Below are positions 37,905 through 47,170 of a DNA stretch of 64,000 nt, piece by piece. The stretch spans positions 62,001-126,000 of the forward strand of contig JAOTRT010000005.1 in the NCBI GenBank assembly GCA_030247725.1. The letters run 5' to 3'. The number at the start of each line of letters is the position of its first letter. Within the stretch, counting starts at the first letter, position 1. The translations under genes and the position numbers were made by a program. The notes under the pieces were generated by a model, which was not told where the DNA came from, searched no databases, and saw only the letters and a list, made by a program, of their open reading frames with translations. The stretch comes from Candidatus Nitricoxidireducens bremensis (GTDB taxonomy: Bacteria > Pseudomonadota > Gammaproteobacteria > Burkholderiales > Rhodocyclaceae).

Positions 37905-38801
37905 ATGAGCAAGAAACAATACGCCTTCTACCCCGGCTGCTCCTCGCAGAAGGGTGCCTCGGCGGCCAACTACACCACGTCCATCGGCATGATGTGCGAC
38001 AAGCTCGACATCCAGCTCAACGAGATCCCGGACTGGAACTGCTGCGGCGCCTCCATCGGTTACGCCGAGGGCGGCGAACTGCCGCGCCTGGTGCTGTCGG
38101 CCCGCAACCTCGCCCTGGCCGAGCAGAACCTCGGCGGCCAGGACGTGGTCTCCGGCTGCCCGGCCTGCTGGCTGGCCACCCGCGAGAGCGTCGAGCGCCT
38201 GCACGAGTCCCAGAGCCTGCTGGCCGAAGCCAACGAAGCCCTCAAGGAAGCCGGCCTGGTGCTGAAGAACGAAACCAAGGCCCGCCACATGGTCGAGGTG
38301 CTGGTCGAGGACATCGGCTTCGAAGGCCTCAAAAAGCCCGTGGTCAAGCCCCTCGGCGACCTCAAGTTCGCCGGCTACGTCGGCTGCCAGACCAACCGCC
38401 CCTTCGGCATCGCCGGCGAGTCCTTCGAGAACCCGGTGTACCTCGATAAGATGGTCGAGGCCGTCGGCGCCGAAGCCGTCAAGTACGATCAGAAGGTCAC
38501 CTGCTGCGGCGGCGCCCTGGCCTTCTCCGAGCCGGACAAGTCCCAGAAGCAGATCCGCGACATCGTCGAGTCGGCCTACGACCACGGCGCCGACATGATC
38601 GTCACGCCCTGCCAGCTGTGCCAGGCCAACGTGGAGATCTACCAGTCCGAAATCAACAAGAAGCAGGGCACCAAGTTCAACATGCCGGTGGTTTACTACT
38701 CGCAGTTGCTCACCGTGGCCTACGGCGGTAGCGCCAAGGACGCCGGCCTCGACGGCCAGCTGATCCGCGCCGACAAGCTCGAACAGATCGCTTCCAAGTA
38801 A
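37905..38801 (+). CDS. HdrB-like protein with two CCG domains
   Basis: A 298-residue heterodisulfide reductase subunit B-like protein. Both cysteine-rich CCG domains are intact: FYPGCSSQK...NCCGASIGY...SGCPACW (about 4-88) and AGYVGCQTNR...VTCCGGALAF...TPCQLCQANVEIY (about 155-248). In HdrB these bind noncubane [4Fe-4S] clusters and reduce a disulfide. Together with the HdrC-like protein it replaces QmoC, so the final electron acceptor may be a thiol/disulfide or an unlinked membrane protein. Followed by a strong terminator. Confidence 0.9.
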   Translation: MSKKQYAFYPGCSSQKGASAANYTTSIGMMCDKLDIQLNEIPDWNCCGASIGYAEGGELPRLVLSARNLALAEQNLGGQDVVSGCPACWLATRESVERLHESQSLLAEANEALKEAGLVLKNETKARHMVEVLVEDIGFEGLKKPVVKPLGDLKFAGYVGCQTNRPFGIAGESFENPVYLDKMVEAVGAEAVKYDQKVTCCGGALAFSEPDKSQKQIRDIVESAYDHGADMIVTPCQLCQANVEIYQSEINKKQGTKFNMPVVYYSQLLTVAYGGSAKDAGLDGQLIRADKLEQIASK

Positions 38802-38844
38802 GGCGACGCCAGACGCATCAATAAAAGCATTCGCTCAGGGAATC

Positions 38845-38875
38845 AAAAGGCCGGTTGCACACCGGCCTTTTTTTT
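38845..38875 (+). terminator. Rho-independent terminator of the qmo-hdr operon
   Basis: A 10-bp stem (AAAGGCCGGT and complement) with a five-base loop is followed by T-rich sequence (eight T in total), 44 bases after the hdrB-like stop codon. A textbook terminator. Confidence 0.92.
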
Positions 38876-38931
38876 CGGTAACGTGGAACTGCGGCACCAC
38901 GCCGCCACGAAAAAACCGACAGGAGGAGACC

Positions 38932-39522
38932 ATGGAACGCGCCGTTTACAAGCCCCTCGGATTCCGCCGGCTCAAGGCCGGAGCGAGCTACCACCAACCC
39001 AGCACCTACAAGCCCGTGCAGGCGGATTCCCCCGCCATCGAGGTGATGACCGACCTGCAGCAGGTGTCCGCCGCCACCACCACGGCTGACGCCCCCCTCT
39101 CCCAGGCGACCCAGATCATGGTGTCGCGCGGTGTGCGCCTGTTGCTGGTGACCAATGCGGCCGGCGAGATTCTCGGCCTCATCACCGCCCGCGACACCAT
39201 GGGCGAGCGCCCCATCAAGATGATCCAGGAGCACGGCGGCAAGCACGGCGACCTCAAGGTGCGCGACTGCATGACGCCCATCGAGAACATTGAGGTGCTG
39301 TCGATGGCGGATGTGCTGCGCTCCGAAGTCGGCCACATCGTCGCCACCCTGAAGGCGGTGGGACGCCAGCACGCCATGGTGGTGGATACGAACGCCGCCG
39401 GCGACGAATCCATCCGCGGCATCTTCTCCATCACCCAGATCGGCCGCCAGATGGGCGTGCCGCTCCAGGCCTTCGAGGTCGCCAAGACTTTCGCCGAGAT
39501 CGAGGCGGCGCTGGCCGCCTGA
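38932..39522 (+). CDS. CBS-domain pair protein
   Basis: A 196-residue protein made of an N-terminal extension (about 1-38) and a tandem CBS pair: MTDLQQVSAATTTADAPLSQATQIMVSRGVRLLLVTNAAGEILGLITARD and VRDCMTPIENIEVLSMADVLRS...ALKAVGRQHAMVVD...IRGIFSITQIGRQMG. CBS pairs bind adenine nucleotides, so it may sense AMP or ATP, which would suit AMP-dependent APS chemistry; this is inference. A strong AGGAGGAG site precedes it, after the qmo-hdr terminator. No catalytic domain is attached. Confidence 0.82.
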   Translation: MERAVYKPLGFRRLKAGASYHQPSTYKPVQADSPAIEVMTDLQQVSAATTTADAPLSQATQIMVSRGVRLLLVTNAAGEILGLITARDTMGERPIKMIQEHGGKHGDLKVRDCMTPIENIEVLSMADVLRSEVGHIVATLKAVGRQHAMVVDTNAAGDESIRGIFSITQIGRQMGVPLQAFEVAKTFAEIEAALAA

Positions 39523-39546
39523 ACCCTTCCCGCCTGGCCGCCGACT

Positions 39547-41619
39547 TCAGGCGGCCGTCAGCCGGCGGTAGATGTCCGCCAGCTTGAAGGGCAACCGCTC
39601 CACATCGGCGACCACGGTGTAGTTGGCCGGGCCGTACATGTGCTTCAGGTAGTCGGCGCCCTGGCGGTCGATGGTGATGCAGTAGCTGCGGATGCCCTTC
39701 TGGTGGGCTTCCTGCAGGGCTCGGCGGGTATCCTCGACGCCGTAATGGCCGCGGTATTCGTCGCCGAAGTCGTCTGGCCGGCCGTCGGACAGGGTCACCA
39801 GCAGCTTGTGGCGGGCCGGCTGGGCAACCAGCAGGCCCGTCAGATGGCGGATGGCGACGCCCATGCGCGTGTAGTCCTTGGCTTCGATGGCGGCGATGCG
39901 CGCGCGCACCGCCGCGTCGTAGGCATCCTTGAAGGCCTTGACGCGATAGATGTCGCAGCGCGTCCGCGTCCAGCCCGAGAAGCCGTAGATCGCGTAGGCG
40001 TCGCCGAGCATCTCCAGCGCCTCGCAGAGCATCACCAGGGCCTCCCGCTCGGCGTCGTTCACCCAGCCCTTGGTGGAACCGCTCATGTCCACCATGAACA
40101 TGGCGGCCAGGGAACGCTGGTTGCGCAGGCGCCGCGCGAACAGCCGTGCCGAGGGCTCGCGCCCGCCGCGCCGGTCGGCTACGGCTTCCACCAGCGCATC
40201 GACGTCGATGTCGTCGCCGTCCGGCTGGCGGCCCATGACGCGGTCCTCGCCGAGCAGGGCCTCGAATCGCCGGCGGATCTGGGCGATCAGCGGCGCACGG
40301 CGCGTCCTCACTTCGGCCACGTAGGCATCGTCGTCGCCGCCCAGGCTGTGTTCGACGACATGGCACCAGCCGCGCCGATAGGCTCGGCGGTGGTAGTCCC
40401 ATTCGTCGTAGCGGATGGCCTCCGGATTCTCGCCGGCCAGGGTCGTCCCGGCTTCCCGGCGGTCGGTCGGCTGCCAACTCCCCGGACCCGCCGGCGTCAG
40501 GACCTCCGGCGGCAACTCGCCGAGGTCCTGGACGAGGGATTGGACGGCAGCCTGGGCCTCGGGCGGTAGCGTAACCACATCGCCCTCGATGCGGAATTCC
40601 AGCGTCACCCCGTCCGCCGCCGGAGCGACCGTCAGCGCCGGCTCGCTCTCGGCGGGGCGGCCGGCAGCGCCGCGCAGGGCACCCAGCGCCTTGCGCAACA
40701 CCCGTGTCTCGCGGGCGATGCGCTCGTCCCGCATGCGCAGGGCCGCTTCCGGATCGAGGGTACCGCTCTGAATCAGCAGCGGCGGCTCGGCCCCCGACTC
40801 CATGCAGTCGGCAAGACAGGCGAGGGAATCGGCCACCGTGGCGTCCGCCACCGAGAGCCGCCCGATCATGGGCGCCAGAATCGTCGGCCAGTCGCCGCGC
40901 TGGGCCGCCAGCTCGGCGCCCAGACCGGGCAGATCGCGCCCGACGCAAGCCTCCAGGCGCACCGCTTCCAGCAGCGATAGCCAGGCGATGGCGCGGGGGC
41001 GCTCGGTCCAGCGGGCGAGGGCGGCCGGCAGGTCGGCGGCGAAGGTGCCGTAACGGGTCTGGGCCCAAAGCATGACGGCGGTCGCCTTGTAAAGGCGCCG
41101 ATTGGCCACGATGTCCGGCAGGCCGCCCAGGGTCTTCGGCAGGAAGATGGTTTCGGTATCGGTCCAGGCTGCGCTGCCGGCCCGCAGCGCCAGGGGCCGA
41201 CCGGAGAGGCCCTGCACGAAGCGGCCGAGGCGGACCTCGACCTCCTCGAAGGCCGCCGGCCGCGCCCCCTGGGCGGCGGCGCGGAAGCCATCGACGTCGC
41301 GCAAGCGCTCCATGGCGGGGCGCAGGCCGTGCTTGTCGTAGGCGTCGAGCCCCGCCAGCACCCAGGACTCGAAGCCGGCGTCGCCGAGCTTGTCCAGGAC
41401 CTCCGGCGCCAGGGACGCGATCAAATGGCCGATCTCGGCATAGGTCTGGGCGGCGACGCCCGCCCAGTGGAGCACCAGCTCCTGACGGAGCCGCGGCAGG
41501 GGCTCCAACTGGGCGGCGAGACGGCCGATGGATCGATGGGAAGGCGAAGCGAAGAGCAGCGCATCGAGCCGTTCCTCCAGCTCGTGCTCCAGCAGGTGCC
41601 GGCCGGTCGTCTCGGTCAT
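39547..41619 (-). CDS. cbbO: RuBisCO activation protein CbbO (vWA domain)
   Basis: A 690-residue CbbO/NorD-type protein. The C-terminal von Willebrand factor A domain has an intact MIDAS: FMVDMSGSTKGW (about residues 510-521), then a threonine/glycine loop in TRMGVAIRHLTG and LVTLSDGRPDDFGDEYRGHYG. With the AAA+ protein CbbQ it forms the CbbQO activase, which removes inhibitory sugar phosphates from RuBisCO; CbbO docks on RuBisCO through the MIDAS. The nitric oxide reductase protein NorD is related, but no nor genes are nearby. Downstream of cbbQ, 25 bases apart. Confidence 0.85.
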   Translation of the reverse strand: MTETTGRHLLEHELEERLDALLFASPSHRSIGRLAAQLEPLPRLRQELVLHWAGVAAQTYAEIGHLIASLAPEVLDKLGDAGFESWVLAGLDAYDKHGLRPAMERLRDVDGFRAAAQGARPAAFEEVEVRLGRFVQGLSGRPLALRAGSAAWTDTETIFLPKTLGGLPDIVANRRLYKATAVMLWAQTRYGTFAADLPAALARWTERPRAIAWLSLLEAVRLEACVGRDLPGLGAELAAQRGDWPTILAPMIGRLSVADATVADSLACLADCMESGAEPPLLIQSGTLDPEAALRMRDERIARETRVLRKALGALRGAAGRPAESEPALTVAPAADGVTLEFRIEGDVVTLPPEAQAAVQSLVQDLGELPPEVLTPAGPGSWQPTDRREAGTTLAGENPEAIRYDEWDYHRRAYRRGWCHVVEHSLGGDDDAYVAEVRTRRAPLIAQIRRRFEALLGEDRVMGRQPDGDDIDVDALVEAVADRRGGREPSARLFARRLRNQRSLAAMFMVDMSGSTKGWVNDAEREALVMLCEALEMLGDAYAIYGFSGWTRTRCDIYRVKAFKDAYDAAVRARIAAIEAKDYTRMGVAIRHLTGLLVAQPARHKLLVTLSDGRPDDFGDEYRGHYGVEDTRRALQEAHQKGIRSYCITIDRQGADYLKHMYGPANYTVVADVERLPFKLADIYRRLTAA

Positions 41620-41644
41620 GGCCGTCGCGCCGGGAACCGGGTGT

Positions 41645-42460
41645 TTAGAACACCGCCCGGACGAGGTCGCCGAGGGTGTCCGTCATGTCCGGGTCGTCGG
41701 TCAGCGCCCGGGCGATGGCGGCCACCGACGCCGCCTCCGCGGCGATGCCGGCGGCAGCGAGCTGGGCCGCATGCACCAGCAGACGGGTGCTGGCGCCCTC
41801 GTCGAGTCCCTGGCCCTTGAGGTTGCGTGTCAGGCCGCCGAGCTTGACCAGCTTGCGCGCCAACTCCATATCGACACCGCCCTCGGCGGCGACGATGACG
41901 GCCTCCTCTTCGGCGTCGGGATAGTCGAATTCGAGGGCGACGAAGCGCTGGCGCGTGCTCGGCTTGATTTCCTTGAGCACGCTCTGGTAGCCCGGGTTGT
42001 AGGAGATGACCAGCATGAAATCGGCCGGCGCCGGCACCAGTTCGCCGCGCTTCTCGATGGACAGCATGCGGCGGGCGTCGGCCAGCGGGTGGATTACCAC
42101 CGTCGTATCCTTGCGCGCCTCGACGATCTCGTCCAGGTAGCAGATGGCGCCGGCGCGCACGGCGGCGGCCAGCGGGCCGTCGACCCAGACGGTGTCGTTG
42201 CCGACGATCAGGTAGCGGCCCACCAGATCGGACGTGGTCAGGTCGTCGTGGCAGGCGACGGTGACCAGGGGCCGCTGCAGGCGCCAGGCCATGTATTCGA
42301 CGAAGCGCGTCTTGCCGCAGCCGGTCGGGCCCTTGAGCAGCACCGGCAGGCGCCTGCGCCAGGCGGCCTCGAACAGCGGCACCTCGTCGGCGACGGGATG
42401 GTAATAGGGCTCCGCGTCGATGCGGGCGGGCTGGGGCGAAAGGCTGTCGTACCGATCCAT
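41645..42460 (-). CDS. cbbQ: AAA+ ATPase CbbQ (RuBisCO activase)
   Basis: A 271-residue MoxR/CbbQ-family AAA+ ATPase. Walker A is [19 protein letters not shown] (about 48-66), Walker B is [14 protein letters not shown], and sensor regions are [34 protein letters not shown]. It starts [20 protein letters not shown] at 42460; the frame is open to 42562 without family similarity. The hexamer provides the power stroke for RuBisCO reactivation with CbbO. NorQ is the close alternative, but no nor cluster is present. RuBisCO itself is not in the window. Confidence 0.85.
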   Translation of the reverse strand: MDRYDSLSPQPARIDAEPYYHPVADEVPLFEAAWRRRLPVLLKGPTGCGKTRFVEYMAWRLQRPLVTVACHDDLTTSDLVGRYLIVGNDTVWVDGPLAAAVRAGAICYLDEIVEARKDTTVVIHPLADARRMLSIEKRGELVPAPADFMLVISYNPGYQSVLKEIKPSTRQRFVALEFDYPDAEEEAVIVAAEGGVDMELARKLVKLGGLTRNLKGQGLDEGASTRLLVHAAQLAAAGIAAEAASVAAIARALTDDPDMTDTLGDLVRAVF

Positions 42461-42679
42461 GGGGCTATCAACCAGGCTGAAAGCGAATTTAGGGGGCCAC
42501 ACCGCGCAATCTATCCGAAAGCGGCCGGGCCGTGGCCTCGGAGGCACAGGAAGGCCCCGCAACCGCCCCTTCGTGGGTATTTCGCTGCGGCCCGGCTTGT
42601 GCTCAAATCCCGCGTCTCGCCATTACCGCCCGGCGCCAGGCGCCGCGAAAATGCACCACCCCGGAGTCGATAGGATCAA

Positions 42680-44311
42680 ATGAAGATTGCCGTCAGCGAA
42701 CTGATCGTCAGATTCATGGAGCGCCTGGGCATCGGCCAGGTCTTCGGCATGCCGGGCGCCCATATCCTGCCGGTCTACGACCGCCTCTACGACTCGCCGA
42801 TCAAGAGCGTCCTGGTCAAGCACGAGCAGGGTGCATCCTTCATGGCCTGCGGCTATACGCGGGCGTCCGGGAGGATTTCCGCCTGCATCGCCACGGCCGG
42901 CCCCGGCGCCACCAACCTGATCACCGGCATCGCCAATGCGTACGCCGAGAAGCTGCCGATCCTGATCGTCACCGGCGAGACGTCGACCTTCATTTTCGGC
43001 AAGGGCGGCCTGCAGGAAAGCTCGGGCGAGGGCGGCACCATCGACCAGGTCGCCCTTTTTCGTGACATCACCCGCTACCGGAAGTCCGTCGAACGCACCG
43101 ATTATCTGGCCCAGGTCTTGAAGCAGGCCGCGAAGGTTCTACGAGACTCCAGCACCGGGCCGGTGCTGCTCAGCATCCCCTACAACGTCCAGAAGGAACT
43201 GGTCGAGGAGAGCATCCTCGACGATATTCCTTGCGCAGGCAACGTGCAGCCGGTCTGCAGTCGCTATGCGGCGGCGGCCGACCTGGCCCGCATGATCGTG
43301 ACGGCGCAACATCCGGTCATCGTCGCCGGCCATGGCTGTTTTCTTTCCGCGGCCCAGGATGTCCTGCAGCGTTTGAGTACGCAGCGCAACCTGCCAGTCG
43401 CCACCACGCTCAAGGCGAAGGGACTGGTGGACGAGAGCTCTCCGCTCGCCCTCGGCTGCCTGGGCGTCACCTCCGACGGTAGAGCCTTCCGCCATATCGT
43501 CGACCATGCCGACCTGGTGATCTTCCTCGGCGCCGGCTTCAACGAGCGCACCAGCTATCTCTGGGATGCCCGTCTGTTGGCCGGCAAGCGGGTCGTCCAG
43601 GTCGACCACGACGACAGCCAGCTCGAAAAGGTTTTCAAGGCCGACCTCGCCATCCGCGGCGACATCCGCGCGGTGCTGGAAGGCGTGCTGCAGTCCCTCG
43701 ATGGCGGCGGGAGCGGCTGCATCCCGTCGCTGCCACCGCGGGCGCCCGCGGAAGTGCTGCCGCACTTCACCGTGATCGCGCGCTTCTTTGCCGGACTCGT
43801 CGCCCATTTCCCGCAGGGCACGCAGATCTTCGACGACAACATCATCCTCGCGCAGACCTATCTGAAGGCCTCGCCGCAGCACCGCTACTACCCGAACACC
43901 GGCATCTCCTCGCTCGGCTACGCCATTCCCGCCGCCATCGGCGCCCGCTGCATCGAAGATGTGCCGACCTTCGCCATCCTCGGCGACGGCGGCTTCCAGA
44001 TGTGCTGCATGGAACTCATGACCGCGGTGAATTACGGCCTGCCCCTCAACGTCGTCATGATCAACAACGGCACCCTCGGGCTGATCCGCAAGAACCAGTT
44101 CCAGCTCTACCAGGAGCGCTACATCGACTGCGACTTCGTCAACCCGGACTACGCCCTGCTCGCCCGCTCTTTCGGCATCGGCCATTGGCGCATCGAGACG
44201 GGCGACGACGTGGACCGGCTGTTCACCGAGGCCGACCTCGCCGCCGGCATCAACCTCATCGAGATCGCCTGGGACAAGAATGTCTTCCCCGCCTACAAAG
44301 TCGATCGCTGA
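42680..44311 (+). CDS. Thiamine diphosphate-dependent enzyme, acetolactate synthase-like
   Basis: A 543-residue TPP enzyme with the three usual domains. The catalytic glutamate lies in VKHEQGASFMACGYTRASG (about 48), the central domain has VIVAGHGCFLSAAQDV and LVIFLGAGFNERTS, and the TPP-Mg motif begins GDGGFQMCCMELMTAV and ends VVMINN (about 435-462). It is not ilvI, which is at 12878, and has no small subunit. It is the first gene of a five-gene overlapping operon with sugar-nucleotide genes, so it may make a keto acid or modified sugar building block. The substrate is unknown. Confidence 0.82.
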   Translation: MKIAVSELIVRFMERLGIGQVFGMPGAHILPVYDRLYDSPIKSVLVKHEQGASFMACGYTRASGRISACIATAGPGATNLITGIANAYAEKLPILIVTGETSTFIFGKGGLQESSGEGGTIDQVALFRDITRYRKSVERTDYLAQVLKQAAKVLRDSSTGPVLLSIPYNVQKELVEESILDDIPCAGNVQPVCSRYAAAADLARMIVTAQHPVIVAGHGCFLSAAQDVLQRLSTQRNLPVATTLKAKGLVDESSPLALGCLGVTSDGRAFRHIVDHADLVIFLGAGFNERTSYLWDARLLAGKRVVQVDHDDSQLEKVFKADLAIRGDIRAVLEGVLQSLDGGGSGCIPSLPPRAPAEVLPHFTVIARFFAGLVAHFPQGTQIFDDNIILAQTYLKASPQHRYYPNTGISSLGYAIPAAIGARCIEDVPTFAILGDGGFQMCCMELMTAVNYGLPLNVVMINNGTLGLIRKNQFQLYQERYIDCDFVNPDYALLARSFGIGHWRIETGDDVDRLFTEADLAAGINLIEIAWDKNVFPAYKVDR

Positions 44312-45869
44312 GCCGGCCCCAGGACACCGCTTCATCGTCGTGATGCCGGTGGCCGACCGGCCCCAGCACATCCGTGCCTGCCTCGACAGCCTGCTCGAAC
44401 TCCAGCGCCGCTATCCCTATGGCACGGGCGACATGATCAGCGTCCTCATCGCCGACGACAGCGACGACCCCGCCCACATCGCCGACAACAAGGCGCTGGC
44501 GGCGCACTACAGCGGCCTCGGCGTGCCGACCCTCCATTTCGGCCCCGACGAACAGGCCGACCTCGTCGATGCGCTGGGCGCCGGCAAGCCTGCACTGGCC
44601 CGCGTCGTCGGCAACGCGCGGCGCGAGAAGTTCGGCCACAAGGGCCAGGGCGTCATGCGCAACATCGCCTACCTGAAGCTGGCCGAGATGTTGCGCGGCG
44701 CACCCGCCGGGAGGACCCTGATCTGGTCCATCGACAGCGACCAGGAATTCAAGGTGAAGGTGGCCACCGACCGGGGCGACGCGGAAGTCTGCAGCGTCGA
44801 TTTCTTCCATGCCCTGGACGCGATATTCAGCCGGACCGATGCGTTGGTGCTGACCGGAAAAGTGGTCGGCGATCCGCCGGTGTCGCCCGCCGTCATGACC
44901 AGCAACTTCCTCGACGACGTCATCGGCTTCCTGCAGCAAATGGGAGGCTGCGCCCCGCTGGCCCCTTGCACGCACCATGCATCCGGTACGCGCCGCGAAG
45001 GCGAGGCGGCCTATCACGACATGGCCGATCTTTTCGGCTTCCGGCCCGCCGACGCCTACGAATACCGCTGCACACTCACCGGCGACCACACGGAGACCAA
45101 CTGCTTCGCCCACTTCGCCGGCCGCCTCGTCGGCTTCTTCCATGGCGAGCATCCGACACGCGTCTCCTATTACCAGGCCGACGACGCGCTGGCCTCGGTG
45201 CAGCCGGCCCGCACCGTCTATGCGGGCAATTACGTCTTCCGTCCGGAAGCCCTCAAGTACTTCATCCCCTTCGCCAGCCTGCGGCTGCGCATGTCGGGAC
45301 CGACCCTCGGCCGCCTCATCAAGTCGGAGATCGGCGAGCGCTTCGTCTCCGCCAACCTGCCCATGCTGCACAAGCGCACGGTCGAGGGCACCGGACAAGC
45401 CGAGTTCCGCCCCGGCATCCACACCCAGGCTCAGGTCATCGATATGAGCGGCGAGTTCGAACGCCAGTTCTACGGCGACGTCATGCTGTTCTCCATCGAA
45501 CGCCTGGCCGCAGATCACCGGCTCGCCGATGATGCCCGCGTGGTCGCCACGCTGGATACCGTGCGCGCCGACATGCTGGAAAAGTACAACACACGCCAGC
45601 GCAGCATTCTCACTAAGCTGGAGACGGTCGAAGGATTGCTGTACGCGCCCGGCGCCTGGTGGAACCGCCGACCCGAGTCCACTCCGGCGGTCGCTGACTT
45701 CGGAGCATTCGTCGCCAATGTGCGGCATAACTTCGGCGTGGACTCCGCAGGTCATGTCCGCATCAATGCCGATCAGCACTGGGCGCTATGGCGGACGAAC
45801 CTGCTGGAGGCGGTCACCCGCTATCCCGTCGACCGCCAGGCATGGGAGCAGATCCTGTGCACCGCCTGA
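44280..45869 (+). CDS. Glycosyltransferase family 2-like protein
   Basis: A 529-residue protein whose first ~130 residues look like a GT-A fold: RFIVVMPVADRPQHIRACLDSLLEL, then VLIADDSDDPAHI. A DxD-like acidic motif lies in IWSIDSDQEFKVKV (about 145-158), and the centre has CTHHASGTRREGEAAYHDM and TGDHTETNCFAHF. The C-terminal ~130 residues are helical and not recognised. The ATG at 44280 overlaps the previous gene by 32 bases. Probably transfers a sugar from a nucleotide sugar made by the downstream genes; donor and acceptor are unknown. Confidence 0.68.
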   Translation: MSSPPTKSIAEPAPGHRFIVVMPVADRPQHIRACLDSLLELQRRYPYGTGDMISVLIADDSDDPAHIADNKALAAHYSGLGVPTLHFGPDEQADLVDALGAGKPALARVVGNARREKFGHKGQGVMRNIAYLKLAEMLRGAPAGRTLIWSIDSDQEFKVKVATDRGDAEVCSVDFFHALDAIFSRTDALVLTGKVVGDPPVSPAVMTSNFLDDVIGFLQQMGGCAPLAPCTHHASGTRREGEAAYHDMADLFGFRPADAYEYRCTLTGDHTETNCFAHFAGRLVGFFHGEHPTRVSYYQADDALASVQPARTVYAGNYVFRPEALKYFIPFASLRLRMSGPTLGRLIKSEIGERFVSANLPMLHKRTVEGTGQAEFRPGIHTQAQVIDMSGEFERQFYGDVMLFSIERLAADHRLADDARVVATLDTVRADMLEKYNTRQRSILTKLETVEGLLYAPGAWWNRRPESTPAVADFGAFVANVRHNFGVDSAGHVRINADQHWALWRTNLLEAVTRYPVDRQAWEQILCTA

Positions 45870-47170
45870 AGCATTGGCTCCATCGCCGTCAGCGGCCGGT
45901 ACGCTATGCATTGCTCGATGGCCTGCTCGCGACCCAGGCGCTGACCCGGGAGCAGGTGCTGCGCAAGCAGGCGGCCGACCGGCGCGCAATGGTCCGCTAC
46001 GCACGGGACCACACCCCCTACTACCGGGAGGCCTTCGCAAGACTGCCGGACGATGTTGCCTTCGACGCCCTGCCGATCCTGCATAAAGAGATCGTGCGCC
46101 AGCGCCTGACCGACCTGCTGGCGGACGAGGCGGACCGCGACAGCGTCAAGGTCGGCCACACCGGCGGCTCGACCGGCAAGCCGCTGGCCTTCTACTACGA
46201 TGAGGCCAAGCACGAACTGATGCGCGCCGGCATGTGCCGCAGCTACATGATGTCCGGCTGGCGGCCCGGCGAGAAGATCCTCAACTTCTGGGGCGCCCGG
46301 CAGGATACCCAGGCGGGCGGTGTCTTCGGCGCCGGCTGGGGCGACCTCATCGCCGCCGAGAAGACCATTCCCGCCCACGAGTACACGACGGACCGGCTGC
46401 GCGAATGGGCCGGGGTGGTAGGTGCCTACCGGCCCGTGCTGCTGCAGGGTTATACCTCCATCCTCGCCGCGCTGGCGAGTTTCGTCATCGAGAACCGGAT
46501 TGCCATGCCGAACAGCCTGCGCGGCGTCTATTCGACGGCCGAGGTGCTCGATGACCGGCAACGCCAACTGATGGAGCAGGCCTTCGGCTGCAAGGTGTTC
46601 AACCAGTACGGCAGCCGCGAAGTGCCCAACATCGCCTGCGAATGCCGGCACGGTAACATGCATGTCTTCACCGACATGGTCCAGTTGGAATCGCAGCGCT
46701 GCGGCAATGAGGACCGCCTCCTCGTCACCTCGCTCACCAATCGCCTCATGCCCTTCATCCGCTACGACATCGGCGACTCCGGACGACTCAAGGCGGGCGA
46801 CTGTCCCTGCGGCTCGCCCTTCCCGCTGATGGAAATGGGCATGTGCCGCAAGAACGACCTGATCCGCACGCGCAGCGGCAAGGCCATCCATCCCTCGTAC
46901 TTCAACGGACTGCTCTACGGCCTGACGCGGATCGAGCAATACCAGTTCGTCCAGACCGGCATCGACCGCATCGTCCTGAACGTCGTCTCGGCGTCGGCGC
47001 TGGAACCTGGAATAATCGCCGCCTTGCGGCGGCAGATACGCGACGATGTGGATACGGCAATGGAGATCGACGTCGCCTATCTGCCGGAAATCGAACGCAC
47101 CACGTCCGGCAAGCACCGCTTCGTCATCTGCCAGGTGCCGGAAAGCGATACATGGAAGGAGCAAGCTTGA
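45857..47170 (+). CDS. CapK/PaaK-like AMP-forming ligase
   Basis: A 437-residue member of the phenylacetate-CoA ligase/CapK branch of adenylate-forming enzymes. The ATP loop is [15 protein letters not shown] (about 95-110), with [15 protein letters not shown] (A5-like), [16 protein letters not shown] (A7-like) and [12 protein letters not shown] (C-terminal lysine region). I prefer the GTG at 45857, which has GGGAGCAG upstream; the frame opens earlier. Such proteins occur in capsule loci and may activate a carboxylate for attachment to a glycan. Overlaps both neighbours, so translation is coupled. Confidence 0.82.
   Translation: MHRLKHWLHRRQRPVRYALLDGLLATQALTREQVLRKQAADRRAMVRYARDHTPYYREAFARLPDDVAFDALPILHKEIVRQRLTDLLADEADRDSVKVGHTGGSTGKPLAFYYDEAKHELMRAGMCRSYMMSGWRPGEKILNFWGARQDTQAGGVFGAGWGDLIAAEKTIPAHEYTTDRLREWAGVVGAYRPVLLQGYTSILAALASFVIENRIAMPNSLRGVYSTAEVLDDRQRQLMEQAFGCKVFNQYGSREVPNIACECRHGNMHVFTDMVQLESQRCGNEDRLLVTSLTNRLMPFIRYDIGDSGRLKAGDCPCGSPFPLMEMGMCRKNDLIRTRSGKAIHPSYFNGLLYGLTRIEQYQFVQTGIDRIVLNVVSASALEPGIIAALRRQIRDDVDTAMEIDVAYLPEIERTTSGKHRFVICQVPESDTWKEQA

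Noticed and set aside
39535..39557. GGCCGCC/GGCGGCC inverted repeat between the CBS gene and cbbO
   Set aside because: No T-run and it overlaps the 3' end of cbbO; too weak to call a terminator.
39547..42460. norD-norQ assignment for the vWA/AAA+ pair
   Set aside because: No nitric oxide reductase genes nearby and autotrophic sulfur-oxidation context; CbbO/CbbQ preferred, although sequence alone does not fully exclude NorDQ.
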